Assembly (NCBI RefSeq): GCF_030063205.1
Contig: NZ_JASISQ010000002.1
Location: 1-64,000, forward strand
DNA: 64,000 nucleotides
Reading direction: 5' to 3'
DNA from: Arthrobacter antibioticus
Lineage (GTDB): Bacteria > Actinomycetota > Actinomycetes > Actinomycetales > Micrococcaceae
In this document: positions 29,631 through 39,074 of the stretch, one piece after another
Numbering within the stretch: the first letter of the stretch is position 1
Layout of the letters: the number at the start of each line of letters is the position of its first letter
Made by a program: the position numbers and the translations under genes
The notes under the pieces: generated by a model
Told to the model about the DNA's origin: nothing
The model's input: only the letters and a program-made list of their open reading frames with translations
The model's database searches: none

Positions 29631-30755
29631 CTACTGGTTGGGAAGTCTCACAGGCATCACAAGGTAGCGGTATTCATCTCGACGTTCGCCGTCAATGTCA
29701 TCTTGAGCGCTGAGCATTGCCGGTTTGGGTGCGGAGGTGAAAGAGAACCTTACATACTTGCTGTCGAAAGCGTTTAGACCTTCACTGAGGTAGTGGGGGT
29801 TGAAGGCTACTGTAATTTCATCGCCAACAAGTGTTGCTTCAAGATTTTCCGAAGCCTGGGCATCCTCCCCGGTTCCTGCATCCAATGTGAGTTGCCCATC
29901 AGTGAAAATCAAACGGACAGGAGTGTTGCGTTCTGCAACAAGGGAAACACGGCGGACGGCCTCAGCCAAGGCATGTGTCTCAACTGTTGCGTGAATGGGG
30001 GTTGTGTCCGGGAACAATGAACGGATTTTTGGGTAATCACCATCAACAAGTAACGAGGTTGTCCGGCGTCCACCACTTTCAAAGCCGATGAGTTCCTTGT
30101 TCTGCGACAAAGCAATGTTGATATTGCCGGCACTACCCAATGTCTTGGCAACCTCGCTAAGAGTTTTAGCCTTGACCAAAGCACCTGTGGAGATATTTGG
30201 AGAAATTGGGTTCCACCGGATTTCACGTAGTGCTAAGCGGTACCTGTCCGTAGCCAGCAGAGTGATGAGGTCACCTTCAATTTCCATTTTCACACCGGTG
30301 AGAATGGGCAAGGTGTCATCTTTGCTGGAGGCAATAATGACCTGGGCAACTGCTTGAGAAAACGCCTCCCCATCAACAGTTCCACTTACATCTGGCAGTG
30401 CCGGAAGTTCGGGGTAGTCGCTGACCGGCATAGTGGCTAAATGGAAACGACTACTGCGGCACGTGAGGGTGACTTTGCTGCCATCTGTTTCCACTTCAAC
30501 TGGAGCTGCGGGCAGGCTGCGACAAATATCAGCTAGCAGGCGCCCTGAAACCAAGATGGATCCTTCTTCTGAAATGTCAGCAGGTATTTGCAGCCGGGCT
30601 GAGATTTCATAGTCAAAACTTGCCAAGCTCAAAGTGCCAGCTTCAGCTTTAAGTAGAAGGCCTGAAAGTACTGGAACTGGCGGACGCGGTGACAAGGATC
30701 GTGCGGCCCAGCTGACTGCTTCGGTCAGAACATCCCGTTCGACTCGGAACTTCAC
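29631..30755 (-). CDS. dnaN: DNA polymerase III beta subunit (sliding clamp)
   Basis: The 374-residue clamp begins MKFRVERDVLTEAVSW and ends in the family tail YRYLVMPVRLPNQ. Three beta-clamp domains are recognisable, with TDRYRLAL and the FNPHYLSEGL region. It tethers polymerase III to DNA and also binds other replication and repair proteins. GTG start; AAGGCGG is upstream. The dnaA-dnaN intergenic region precedes it. Confidence 0.97.
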   Translation of the reverse strand: MKFRVERDVLTEAVSWAARSLSPRPPVPVLSGLLLKAEAGTLSLASFDYEISARLQIPADISEEGSILVSGRLLADICRSLPAAPVEVETDGSKVTLTCRSSRFHLATMPVSDYPELPALPDVSGTVDGEAFSQAVAQVIIASSKDDTLPILTGVKMEIEGDLITLLATDRYRLALREIRWNPISPNISTGALVKAKTLSEVAKTLGSAGNINIALSQNKELIGFESGGRRTTSLLVDGDYPKIRSLFPDTTPIHATVETHALAEAVRRVSLVAERNTPVRLIFTDGQLTLDAGTGEDAQASENLEATLVGDEITVAFNPHYLSEGLNAFDSKYVRFSFTSAPKPAMLSAQDDIDGERRDEYRYLVMPVRLPNQ

Positions 30756-31212
30756 GGAAGGGTGCCGCCTTTCATGGTGCGAAAAATTTCATTTGCGATC
30801 AGGGTACTTCTCCGGTGAGGACAAATAACCACAGAAAGAATTACATGCTTGGAATCAGCTTAGCCCCTAGACCTGCCCAGTTGGGCATTGGTCTGTGCTT
30901 CGTGAGGGATGAAAGATGGAGCATAGGTAAATGTTGTTTGAAACGAATAATTCTTGTAGTTAGTAGTGTTAATAAGTCCTGTGGATACTGTGGATAACCG
31001 GCCCTGAGTACGCCGTCATACCGAAGTTGCCTGTGTACAGGTTGTGAGGTGCTCCCGCTTACCGCTGTGGGGATGCGGGGAAAACTTTCTTGCCAGTTTT
31101 GGTGATCCACAGATGGCCTGCAGGTTATCCGCAGCTATAACAACTTGTGCACTTAGTTATCCACAGATGTATCCACACCAAAAATTAGCCAAATTATTTT
31201 GTGTTGTGGGAA
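30756..31212. other. oriC candidate between dnaA and dnaN
   Basis: In the 457 bases two exact DnaA boxes (30989-30997, 31157-31165) and four with one mismatch (30980-30988, 31103-31111, 31125-31133, 31169-31177) lie within about 200 bases. AT-rich stretches flank them: GAATAATTC near 30945 and AAAATTAGCCAAATTATTTT near 31181-31200, the latter suitable as an unwinding element. In Streptomyces and Mycobacterium oriC is in this same interval. Confidence 0.8.
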
Positions 31213-32703
31213 CTAACCCTCGCGTTGCTGCTGTTTGATCTTGTTTGTGAGCTCTGTGACCTGGTTATAGATGGCACGACGTTCAGCCATTAGTTCCCGG
31301 ATTTTTCGATCAGCGTGCATTACGGTCGTGTGGTCGCGGCCACCGAATTCCTGACCAATTTTGGGTAGTGACATGTCTGTTAGCTCACGGCACAGATACA
31401 TTGCGATCTGGCGGGCGGTCACTAAGGAACGCGTGCGGGATTTGCTGCATAGCTCTTCTAAGGAGATGTTAAAGTAGGCAGCAGTTTGACCCAAAATAGC
31501 CGCCGATGTGACTTCCTGGGCACCATCGTCAGTGATGAGATCTTTGAGGACGAGCTCCGCAAGACCCACATCAACGGGCTGCCGGTTCAAGCTGGCAAAC
31601 GCCGTGACGCGGATTAGTGCGCCTTCCAGCTCACGAATATTGGTTGAGATTTTAGAAGCAATGTATTCCAACGCGTCATCAGGTGCAGAGAGACCCTCAC
31701 CGATTGCCTTTTTACGCAGGATAGCGATCCTAGTTTCAAGTTCCGGAGGCTGGACATCCGTCAACAAACCCCACTCGAAGCGAGAACGCATCCGCTCCTC
31801 GAATCCCTGCAGACGCTTTGGTGGCAGATCCGAAGTGATGACAACCTGCTTGTTGTGGTTATGAAGAGCATTGAAAGTGTGGAAGAACTCTTCTTGGGTT
31901 GCGTCTTTATTTGCCAGGAACTGAATATCGTCGATGAGCAGGATGTCTACATTGCGGTAGAGCTGCTTGAAGCTTGCCCCTTCGTCATCGCGGATGGAGT
32001 TGATGAAATCATTGGTGAACTCCTCAGAGTTCACATAGCGTACTCGTATCCCCGTATATAGCCGCCGGGCGTAGTGTCCGATGGCGTGAAGGAGATGTGT
32101 TTTGCCTAGACCCGAATCTCCGTAGATGAACAAAGGGTTGTAGGCCTTTGCTGGGGCTTCAGCAACAGCTACTGCTGCTGCATGGGCGAACCGATTGGAT
32201 GAACCAATCACAAAAGAGTCGAAAACATACTTGGGATTGAGCCGGCCAAACTCGTGCGAATTGCTGGGCAAAGTTGGTGCAGGCTTGGATACATGTTCTG
32301 TGCGGTCTGAACGCTGATTATGTGAGGTGAGCTCACTGCGCTCATGGCGCTCTTTAACGTCATGTCGATCCGTGCGATCGTTGCGGTCCGGAGATGGTAA
32401 AGCAACAGGCTCTTCCTCTTTTACGTGCGGAACCAGGTCGGCGTTGACACTGAACGCACAACTTATGTCTTCGGAGAATACCTGTGAAAGGGCCTCGTTG
32501 AGAGCGGTGCTGAGCTGATTCTGCAACACTTCGCGAGTTAGCTCGTTGGGTACAGCCACCAAAAGAGTGTTGCCGATCAGTCCTTGGGGTTGTGTAAGGA
32601 CTACAAAACCACGCTGTCGCGGAGAGACCCTTTCATCGCGTTCCAAAATCCTAATGACTCGCCGCCAGGAACTTCCAACGTCATTGATGTCCTCAGTGCT
32701 CAT
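31213..32703 (-). CDS. dnaA: chromosomal replication initiator DnaA
   Basis: The 496-residue initiator has domain I (SSWRRVIRILERDE), a low-complexity charged domain II (about 100-155), the AAA+ domain with Walker A GDSGLGKTH near 193 and Walker B DILLIDDIQFL, and the DNA-binding domain IV with GGRDHTTVMHA. The open frame extends to 32850, but the ATG at 32703 (MSTEDINDVGSSW) matches the usual family start. A GAGGACGGAAC sequence precedes it. Confidence 0.96.
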   Translation of the reverse strand: MSTEDINDVGSSWRRVIRILERDERVSPRQRGFVVLTQPQGLIGNTLLVAVPNELTREVLQNQLSTALNEALSQVFSEDISCAFSVNADLVPHVKEEEPVALPSPDRNDRTDRHDVKERHERSELTSHNQRSDRTEHVSKPAPTLPSNSHEFGRLNPKYVFDSFVIGSSNRFAHAAAVAVAEAPAKAYNPLFIYGDSGLGKTHLLHAIGHYARRLYTGIRVRYVNSEEFTNDFINSIRDDEGASFKQLYRNVDILLIDDIQFLANKDATQEEFFHTFNALHNHNKQVVITSDLPPKRLQGFEERMRSRFEWGLLTDVQPPELETRIAILRKKAIGEGLSAPDDALEYIASKISTNIRELEGALIRVTAFASLNRQPVDVGLAELVLKDLITDDGAQEVTSAAILGQTAAYFNISLEELCSKSRTRSLVTARQIAMYLCRELTDMSLPKIGQEFGGRDHTTVMHADRKIRELMAERRAIYNQVTELTNKIKQQQREG

Positions 32704-33265
32704 TGACTGTTCCGTCCTCACTTCCGGGCGTTGTACCGGAATGTTGGTATTTATGTGCCCATCGCACGTGACTTCTACTACACGTATTGAACTGTGTTTC
32801 GGAGGTGTAGAGAATCCTTGATGTGCGGTAATCCACAGAGTTATGCACATACGTGGATAACTTGTTCAGGGCCAAGCCTAGAGTATGGAAACCTCAGAAG
32901 ATAGCGAGAGAAAGAGCTTGTGGATAGATATCCCGAGGTGGGGCTAATTTGTGCTTCGTCCACAGCCCGCGGAGACAGCGCTGTACACAGCTGTGGATGA
33001 AGCCCGGAGAACTAAGGCCGGTTTCACAGCGTGAAGCAGAAACGGCGAAAAAGGTCTGTTACTGGTGAGTGGAAGGAATCCGTAGTTTGACGAGAAGGCC
33101 TTAAATGACCTAACGTTGTGAAGTCCCATGTGTCCGCTTTGCGCTCTTGCGCGTGCTCCTTGTAAAAAAGAAGCGAAAGCGGGCATCCATATACTTAGCG
33201 TCGACCCCTTTCTTACCTGTTAGCTACGGGCAAGGCGCATCTTTGATTGTCTTGGAGTAACTACC
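32704..33265. other. dnaA-rpmH intergenic region with DnaA-box-like sites
   Basis: The 562 bases separate the divergent dnaA and rpmH genes. Six sites differ from TTRTCCACA by one base (32829-32837, 32841-32849, 32852-32860, 32919-32927, 32956-32964, 32992-33000); there is no exact box. This is where dnaA autoregulation would act. No gene is visible. Confidence 0.7.
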
Positions 33266-33403
33266 GTGAGCAAGCGGACTTTTCAGCCGAACAACCGCCG
33301 TCGTGCCAAGAAGCACGGCTTCCGCCTTCGTATGCGCACCCGCGCTGGCCGTGCCATTTTGGCAGCCCGCCGCACCAAGGGTCGCGTAGAGCTGTCGGCC
33401 TAA
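33266..33403 (+). CDS. rpmH: 50S ribosomal protein L34
   Basis: The 45-residue protein begins with GTG and reads [20 protein letters not shown], then [15 protein letters not shown], the hallmark of L34. TTGGAG lies 8-10 bases upstream. It is a component of the large ribosomal subunit and, as in most bacteria, is followed by rnpA. Confidence 0.98.
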   Translation: MSKRTFQPNNRRRAKKHGFRLRMRTRAGRAILAARRTKGRVELSA

Positions 33404-33457
33404 ACAATAACTGCTTGGCGATTCGTCGAGCCTTAGTGAAGTAGCGGTAGATCGCAG

Positions 33458-33883
33458 GTGCTGGCCACCAAGAATAGAATGCGGACTGCCGCCAACTTCT
33501 CACATACTGTACGTTCCGGCGTCCGAAATGGACGCCGGAACTTAGTGTTATATATGGTGTCCACTTCTCCTGAAGAGCCCAGCCAAGTTGGGTTCATCGT
33601 GGCGAAGACTGTAGGGAACGCTGTGACCCGCAATCTCGTTAAAAGGAGACTGAGGGAGATTGTTGTTGAAACAGTCAAGCAGCAACCTTTTGGAGTCAAC
33701 TTAGTAGTACGGGCTCTGCCGGTTTCTGCTAATGCTTCCTTCTGTGACCTGGTCACGGACTACCGTAAGGCGTTTTCCAGTGCTTTTTCTCGTTTGTACG
33801 AGCAAGCAGGGAACTCTTCGCCGTTAGCATTGGCACCTGCAGTTAATAGGGTTCACGTTTCCAAAGGAGAAGATGTTTTGTGA
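33458..33883 (+). CDS. rnpA: ribonuclease P protein component
   Basis: The 141-residue basic protein has the RnpA signature GFIVAKTVGNAVTRNLVKRRLRE, the RNA-binding RNR-like motif that docks to the P RNA. It cleaves tRNA 5' leaders with the RNA subunit. The start is GTG (LATKNRMRTAANF follows). Its end overlaps the GTG of yidD by 4 bases, as in many genomes. Confidence 0.96.
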   Translation: MLATKNRMRTAANFSHTVRSGVRNGRRNLVLYMVSTSPEEPSQVGFIVAKTVGNAVTRNLVKRRLREIVVETVKQQPFGVNLVVRALPVSANASFCDLVTDYRKAFSSAFSRLYEQAGNSSPLALAPAVNRVHVSKGEDVL

Positions 33884-34275
33884 CCAGATCACAAACGCAA
33901 GGGAGTGCACGAAGGTGGTTGACCGCCGTCGTGCTTTTCTTGTGGCATCTTCCTCGCAATACACTTATCATCGTTTTGAAACTTTACCGGCGCGTCGTCT
34001 CACCCATTTATGGGCAGGTGTGCCGGTTTTTTCCGTCGTGTTCGGCTTATGCTTTAGAGGCCGTCACAGTTCACGGTGCAGTGAAGGGCAGTTTTTTTGC
34101 TGCTCGCCGTGTAGTGCGTTGCCACCCCTGGAGCGCAGGCGGCCTGGATCCGGTACCTTCGCCGGCACACGTTGATTGGGAAGACCCATTGACGGTGCCG
34201 CTTATTGTCCAGCTGAATCACCCGGATGTATTTCTGGCCAAGCAACAGGAAACGCAAAGCCGCGACGCGGCTTGA
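33880..34275 (+). CDS. yidD: membrane protein insertion efficiency factor YidD
   Basis: The 131-residue protein contains the YidD core: LKLYRRVVSPIYGQVCRFFPSCSAYALEAV and GSFFAARRVVRCHPWSAGGLDPVP, with conserved cysteines. An N-terminal hydrophobic segment may anchor it to the membrane. It assists YidC, the next gene. The C-terminal 35 residues are a tail beyond the usual family end. GTG overlaps the rnpA stop. Confidence 0.93.
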   Translation: MTRSQTQGSARRWLTAVVLFLWHLPRNTLIIVLKLYRRVVSPIYGQVCRFFPSCSAYALEAVTVHGAVKGSFFAARRVVRCHPWSAGGLDPVPSPAHVDWEDPLTVPLIVQLNHPDVFLAKQQETQSRDAA

Positions 34276-34293
34276 GGAGATAGATAAAGAAAT

Positions 34294-35262
34294 ATGGGCT
34301 TCTTCAATACAATTCTGGCCCCCTTCAAATGGGTTGTCTCATGGATCATGGTCCAATTCCATGATGTGCTGACGTTTCTGGGCATGGATGCCGCATCAGG
34401 TGTGACCTGGACGTTGGCCATCATCGGTTTGGTGCTGGTTATCCGTGCCGCGCTGATCCCCGTTTTTGTTAAGCAGATCAAGGCCCAACGTGGCATGCAG
34501 GCATTGCAGCCAGATATGAAGAAGCTGCAGGCCAAGTACAAGGGTAAAACTGACCAGCTGTCCAGACAGGCCATGGGTCAGGAACAGATGGCCTTGTACA
34601 AGGAACACGGGACGAACCCGTTTTCTGCCTGCCTTCCCATGTTGATCCAAATGCCTTTCTTTTTCTCCTTGTTCCAGGTGCTTTCCGGCGTTGCCAAGGC
34701 CAACGCTGCCAACGAAGGTATTGGTGCCCTGACACATCAGGAGGTGGTGCAGTTTGACGAAGCCACCATCTTCGGAGCCCGTCTTTCGGATGCATTACTG
34801 CCATCCTTGCAGGGTGGCAACCTTACTGTTGCCATCGCGTTACTCTCCATCATCATGATTTTGGCTATGATCGCCTCTCAGTTCATTACACAGAAACAGA
34901 TCATGTCCAAGAACATGTCTGAAGAAGCCATGCAGGGCCCCTTCATGAAGCAGCAGAAAATGATGCTATATGTGCTTCCATTGGTCTTTGGTATTGGTGG
35001 AGTGAACTTCCCCATTGGTGTGCTGATCTACTGGACCACGACGAACCTTTGGACAATGGGCCAGCAGTTCTTTGTGATTCGTCGCATGCCCACTCCCGGT
35101 TCTCCTGCTTACAAGGAGTACCAGAAGCGTCGTGAAGCCAAGGGCTTGCCGCTGTTGGGCGCTTCAAAGAAGAAGGTTGAAGCGGAAGAAGTGATCGAAG
35201 AGACTCCTGAGCTCAAGGGCCAGCGGAATCAGCCACAACGTAAAAACAGGAAGAGAAAATAA
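34294..35262 (+). CDS. yidC: membrane protein insertase YidC
   Basis: The 322-residue insertase has five transmembrane helices with the conserved hydrophilic-groove arginine near the start of TM2 (LVIRAALIP), the cytoplasmic hairpin with MQALQPDMKKLQAKYKG and the LIQMPFFFSLFQVL segment. A basic C-terminal tail ends RNQPQRKNRKRK. It inserts Sec-independent and Sec-dependent membrane proteins. A GGAG sequence precedes the ATG; its stop overlaps the next ATG (TAATG). Confidence 0.96.
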   Translation: MGFFNTILAPFKWVVSWIMVQFHDVLTFLGMDAASGVTWTLAIIGLVLVIRAALIPVFVKQIKAQRGMQALQPDMKKLQAKYKGKTDQLSRQAMGQEQMALYKEHGTNPFSACLPMLIQMPFFFSLFQVLSGVAKANAANEGIGALTHQEVVQFDEATIFGARLSDALLPSLQGGNLTVAIALLSIIMILAMIASQFITQKQIMSKNMSEEAMQGPFMKQQKMMLYVLPLVFGIGGVNFPIGVLIYWTTTNLWTMGQQFFVIRRMPTPGSPAYKEYQKRREAKGLPLLGASKKKVEAEEVIEETPELKGQRNQPQRKNRKRK

Positions 35263-35789
35263 TGCCTGATGACATGCAGCTTGCTCCTGAAGAAGAAATT
35301 GCCCCAGCTGACACCGGTGTTAGCAGGGTAGAAGAAGAAGGCGATATTGCCGCTGATTATCTTGAGGAACTGTTAGATATCGCTGATATTGACGGTGATA
35401 TTGACATCGAGGTGCGTAGCGGACGAACTTATATTTCCATCGTTGCCGAAGAAGGATCAGATTCATTGCAGAGCCTTGTTGGCCCAGACGGGGAAGTCTT
35501 GGATGCACTCCAGGAACTGACCCGGTTGAGTGTGCTCTCCTCGACTGACAGCCGGTCACGGTTGGTGTTGGATATTTCGGGCTACCGGGATCGCAGAAAT
35601 GTCGAATTGACCAAGATTGCCAGTGAGGCTGCGCAACAGATCAAAGCCGGAAGCGAAGCCGTTGCCCTGGTTCCAATGGGCGCCTATGAGCGCAAGATTG
35701 TGCACGACACCATTGCTGAACTCGGTTTGGAATCCGAGTCTGAAGGCGAGGGCGCTAAGCGCCACATAGTGGTGACAGCTGCGCACTAA
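35262..35789 (+). CDS. khpB: KH/R3H RNA-binding protein (KhpB/Jag)
   Basis: The 175-residue protein has an acidic N-terminus, a KH-like domain around 60-110 with VGPDGEVLDALQELT and an R3H domain with MGAYERKIVHD (Arg and His of the R3H motif). KhpB binds small RNAs and mRNAs and in Gram-positives is linked to cell elongation and division. It overlaps yidC by one base (TAATG), the standard location. Confidence 0.94.
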   Translation: MPDDMQLAPEEEIAPADTGVSRVEEEGDIAADYLEELLDIADIDGDIDIEVRSGRTYISIVAEEGSDSLQSLVGPDGEVLDALQELTRLSVLSSTDSRSRLVLDISGYRDRRNVELTKIASEAAQQIKAGSEAVALVPMGAYERKIVHDTIAELGLESESEGEGAKRHIVVTAAH

Positions 35790-35874
35790 TGCGCACTGTA
35801 TTGGAAGTGGTAAAGCGGTATCGGCTGGAGCATGCGGCTCTAGCCACGTACCTGAATTTTAGAGGACACAAATA

Positions 35875-36513
35875 GTGGTGGAATTAACTGCACAAGAAGC
35901 CGTTGCTGCGGAGCATATTTTTGGCGACCGACTGGATGTGGTTAAGCGCTACGTTGAACACTTGGCGACGTCAGGGATTGAGCGTGGACTCGTTGGCCCA
36001 CGGGAGGTTCCACGGTTGTGGAGTCGCCACGTATTAAACTGCGCCGTTGTTGCCGAGCTGATTGAAGATGGAGCCAAGGTTGCCGATGTTGGCAGCGGTG
36101 CTGGGTTGCCTGGACTTTGTTTGGCTATTGCCCGCCCCGATCTCTACCTCACCCTGATTGAGCCGTTGGAGCGGCGTGTGATCTGGCTAGAAGAGGTTGT
36201 TATGGATCTTGGCCTTTCAAATGTTGAGATCATCCGCTCTCGGGCCGAAGCCGCCATTGGTAAAGTGGAGTGCACCGTTGTGACGGCCCGCGCTGTATCG
36301 GCGCTGAAGACATTGGCTCCATTGACGATCCCGCTCTTGGGCGGCGAAGGTGAGCTTCTTGCAATAAAGGGCCGCAGTGCAGCCGACGAAATCGCAACGG
36401 CCGGCAAGACTATTAGAAATCTTGGTGGCTATGAAACTGAAATTTTAGTTGCAGGCCAGGATGTTCTAGAGGAGCCCACCACGGTAGTGCGGGTTAAGGT
36501 AAAGAGACGCTGA
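35875..36513 (+). CDS. rsmG: 16S rRNA (guanine-N7) methyltransferase RsmG
   Basis: The 212-residue S-adenosylmethionine enzyme has VADVGSGAGLPGLCLAIARP, the SAM-binding motif I, and RSRAEAAIGKV and TARAVSALKTL. It methylates the G527-equivalent position of 16S rRNA; its loss gives streptomycin resistance in many bacteria. Start GTG with GAGGA nine bases upstream. Confidence 0.95.
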   Translation: MVELTAQEAVAAEHIFGDRLDVVKRYVEHLATSGIERGLVGPREVPRLWSRHVLNCAVVAELIEDGAKVADVGSGAGLPGLCLAIARPDLYLTLIEPLERRVIWLEEVVMDLGLSNVEIIRSRAEAAIGKVECTVVTARAVSALKTLAPLTIPLLGGEGELLAIKGRSAADEIATAGKTIRNLGGYETEILVAGQDVLEEPTTVVRVKVKRR

Positions 36514-36618
36514 TATCCACAGTTCTGGGGTGAAATAGGGGTGATCCCACCTGCTGTTGCTTGGAACCGATAGGCTAGAGGTTGGCAACCATAGCCATAG
36601 GAAAGTGAGTGTGTCAGC

Positions 36619-37674
36619 GTGACCAGTAGCGAAGCAGCTTCGCAACGGATCCCTCCGTTCATGACATTGGGATCGGCACGTTCTAATGTCATCAATCAAT
36701 CTAAAATGGTTGATTCTTCGACCACTGACAACACAGTCAACGTTTCACGTGAAACCAAAAAGGCCGAGGCAAGCTCACTGGACCTTGACTTTGATGACAG
36801 CAGTCCTATTGCCAGGCAGCTCGTGAGCGAAACAAAGCGACGCGAACGACTACTAGGACGCCCCCTGCCCCGACCTGGATACACCCGGATATTGACGGTA
36901 GCAAATCAAAAAGGGGGAGTTGGGAAAACGACTACTACGGTCAACGTTGCAGCCGCACTAGCGTCGGCTGGGCTCCATGTTTTAGTAATCGACATTGATC
37001 CACAAGGCAATGCCTCGACAGCGTTGGGAATTCCGCATCATGCGGAGATTGACAGCATCTATGATGTCCTCATCAATGATGTTGCAATGTCCGAAGTTGT
37101 CGCACAATGTCCAGATATTGCGAATCTGTCATGTGCACCTGCCACCATACATTTAGCAGGGGCGGAGATAGAACTCGTCTCGCTGGTCGCCAGAGAGCAA
37201 AGACTGCGCCGGGCGATCGATGAATACGTGAAGTTCAGGGCGGAAAATGGTGAGGAACGGCTTGATTTCATATTCATTGACTGTCCGCCAAGCCTTGGGC
37301 TCCTCACTGTAAACGCTTTCTGTGCCGCCAATGAAGTTATGATTCCTATTCAATGTGAGTACTATGCGTTGGAAGGGCTCAGCCAGCTTCTGAAGAACAT
37401 CAGTATGATTCAGAAGCATCTGAATTCCGAGCTAGTTGTATCAACGATTCTGTTGACCATGTATGACGGCCGCACGAATTTGGCTGCCCATGTAGCAGCA
37501 GATGTACGTGAGCACTTTCCAGAACAGGTGCTGCAGGCGATGATCCCAAGATCAGTTCGGATTTCTGAAGCTCCGAGCTATCAGCAGACCGTTATGACAT
37601 ATGATCCGTCGTCAACTGGCGCGCTGTCATATCTAGAGGCTGCGGCAGAACTCGCCGAGCGGTCCGCCTCATAA
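36619..37674 (+). CDS. parA: chromosome partitioning ATPase ParA
   Basis: The 351-residue protein has the deviant Walker A QKGGVGKTTTTVN (98-108 region), the switch DIDPQGNASTALG and FIDCPPSLGLLT. It forms the nucleoid gradient that pulls ParB-parS complexes apart. A 90-residue N-terminal extension precedes the ATPase fold. GTG at 36619 is the likely start (AGGAAAG upstream), with alternatives at ATG 36661 and 36706. A parS site lies inside this extension, coding VSRET. Confidence 0.94.
   Translation: MTSSEAASQRIPPFMTLGSARSNVINQSKMVDSSTTDNTVNVSRETKKAEASSLDLDFDDSSPIARQLVSETKRRERLLGRPLPRPGYTRILTVANQKGGVGKTTTTVNVAAALASAGLHVLVIDIDPQGNASTALGIPHHAEIDSIYDVLINDVAMSEVVAQCPDIANLSCAPATIHLAGAEIELVSLVAREQRLRRAIDEYVKFRAENGEERLDFIFIDCPPSLGLLTVNAFCAANEVMIPIQCEYYALEGLSQLLKNISMIQKHLNSELVVSTILLTMYDGRTNLAAHVAADVREHFPEQVLQAMIPRSVRISEAPSYQQTVMTYDPSSTGALSYLEAAAELAERSAS
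36741..36756. other. parS site inside parA
   Basis: CGTTTCACGTGAAACC contains the perfect 14-base palindrome GTTTCACGTGAAAC. It is in frame within parA and encodes NVSRET, so the DNA site and the protein sequence constrain each other. Confidence 0.93.
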
Positions 37675-37763
37675 GCCACAGTTCAACGATAGACTTTGCA
37701 GTTAATAATGAAGTTCATGAGAGCCCCAACTACTCTGGGGTTCATTCAACGGAGGATGTCTCA

Positions 37764-38771
37764 ATGACTGAAAAGCGCAGGGGTCTTGGCCGTGGTTTGG
37801 GCGCCCTAATCCCAAACTCTTCAGGCGATGAATCGGGATCCTCGCAGCCTGCACGCCCTGTGGACCTATTTTTCCCCGAACCCAAGTCGCGAAACACGAC
37901 TCCGGTATCAAGAGGAACAACTAAAGCAGCTGTCGCACCGGTGGAGCTTGTTGAAGTGCCGGGCGCAACTTTCATGGAGTTGCCGGTTGGCGACATACAT
38001 CCCAACAGGAAACAGCCTCGGACAGTCTTCAATGAAGATGATATGGCTGAGCTTGTACATTCAGTGCGTGAAATCGGTGTACTCCAACCGATTGTTGTAC
38101 GGAAGTCCTCTGAGCAGGGCGATCAGCCCTATGAACTTGTCATGGGTGAAAGGCGCTGGCGTGCTAGCCAGGCAGCCGGTCTGGATACTATTCCAGTCAT
38201 TGTCCGTGAAACGACTGATGATAATCTGCTTCGGGATGCACTGCTTGAAAACTTGCACCGCAGCCAGCTTAACCCTTTGGAAGAAGCGGCCGCGTACCAG
38301 CAGCTACTAGAAGACTTCGGTACCACCCATGAGCAGTTGGCAGATAAAATTGGCCGTTCGCGCCCACAAGTCTCCAATACTTTACGACTGTTAAAACTAC
38401 CACCAGTGGTCCAACGGAGGGTTGCAGCTGGGATTCTTTCTGCCGGACACGCCCGATCGTTGTTATCCCTGCCTGATACTGCGGCAATGGAACAATTGGC
38501 GCAAAAGATCGTGGCCGAGGGAATGTCCGTAAGAGCTACTGAGGAGGCCGTGCAGCTTTACCGCGCGCCCCTGATTGGTGATAAGCCGTCCAACCGAACG
38601 CCTAACCCCCGACATGAACGTTTAGACTTTCTGGCGAGTTCGCTTGCCGATAGATTGGATACCAACGTGAAGATCTCTCTCGGTGCGCGGAAGGGTAAAG
38701 TCAGTATTGAGTTTGCATCGGTCGAGGATCTCAACCGAATCATGGATGTTTTGAGCTCCGGCGGCCAGTAG
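37764..38771 (+). CDS. parB: chromosome partitioning protein ParB (CTPase clamp)
   Basis: The 335-residue protein begins with the actinomycete motif RRGLGRGLGALIPN, has the CTP-binding GERRWRA near 128-134 and the helix-turn-helix with TTHEQLADKIGRSRPQVSN, and a C-terminal dimerisation region. It loads at parS and spreads as a sliding clamp. CTCAACGGAGGA precedes the ATG. All parS sites in this window lie within 8 kb of it. Confidence 0.95.
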   Translation: MTEKRRGLGRGLGALIPNSSGDESGSSQPARPVDLFFPEPKSRNTTPVSRGTTKAAVAPVELVEVPGATFMELPVGDIHPNRKQPRTVFNEDDMAELVHSVREIGVLQPIVVRKSSEQGDQPYELVMGERRWRASQAAGLDTIPVIVRETTDDNLLRDALLENLHRSQLNPLEEAAAYQQLLEDFGTTHEQLADKIGRSRPQVSNTLRLLKLPPVVQRRVAAGILSAGHARSLLSLPDTAAMEQLAQKIVAEGMSVRATEEAVQLYRAPLIGDKPSNRTPNPRHERLDFLASSLADRLDTNVKISLGARKGKVSIEFASVEDLNRIMDVLSSGGQ

Positions 38772-38798
38772 TTTCAAAAAGCTTGGCGATAGTGGTGG

Positions 38799-38814
38799 TG
38801 TTTCACGTGAAACA
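38799..38814. other. parS site
   Basis: TGTTTCACGTGAAACA is a perfect match to the 16-base bacterial parS consensus, 27 bases after the parB stop. Confidence 0.97.
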
Positions 38815-39058
38815 TCAGCACTCTTGTTTCCTATGCAGGTCTGTAGGAAGGATCCTAAGGTCAGTCCTCGGTATTTGGGATCCGCGTTGACTACCTGTGT
38901 GTGCTCGTCAGGGGGTGCATTTTCCGTAGAACGAACACTGCTTCGTCAGGGTATAGATCTTTCTATTGTGGAAGAAGAGTCAAAGAGAGACTATTGATTC
39001 TGATCCTATTCCCAGACTCGGTATAGGTGAACTTTGGCGACGTTCTTGCCCCACGTCA

Positions 39059-39074
39059 TGTTTCACGTGAAACA
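39059..39074. other. parS site
   Basis: TGTTTCACGTGAAACA is a second perfect 16-base parS, 260 bases beyond the first, in non-coding DNA. Confidence 0.97.

Noticed and set aside
33190-33195. TATACT as the -10 box of the rpmH promoter
   Set aside because: No -35 hexamer with proper spacing is seen; the nearest TTG-containing candidate is about 24 bases away, so the call was not supported.
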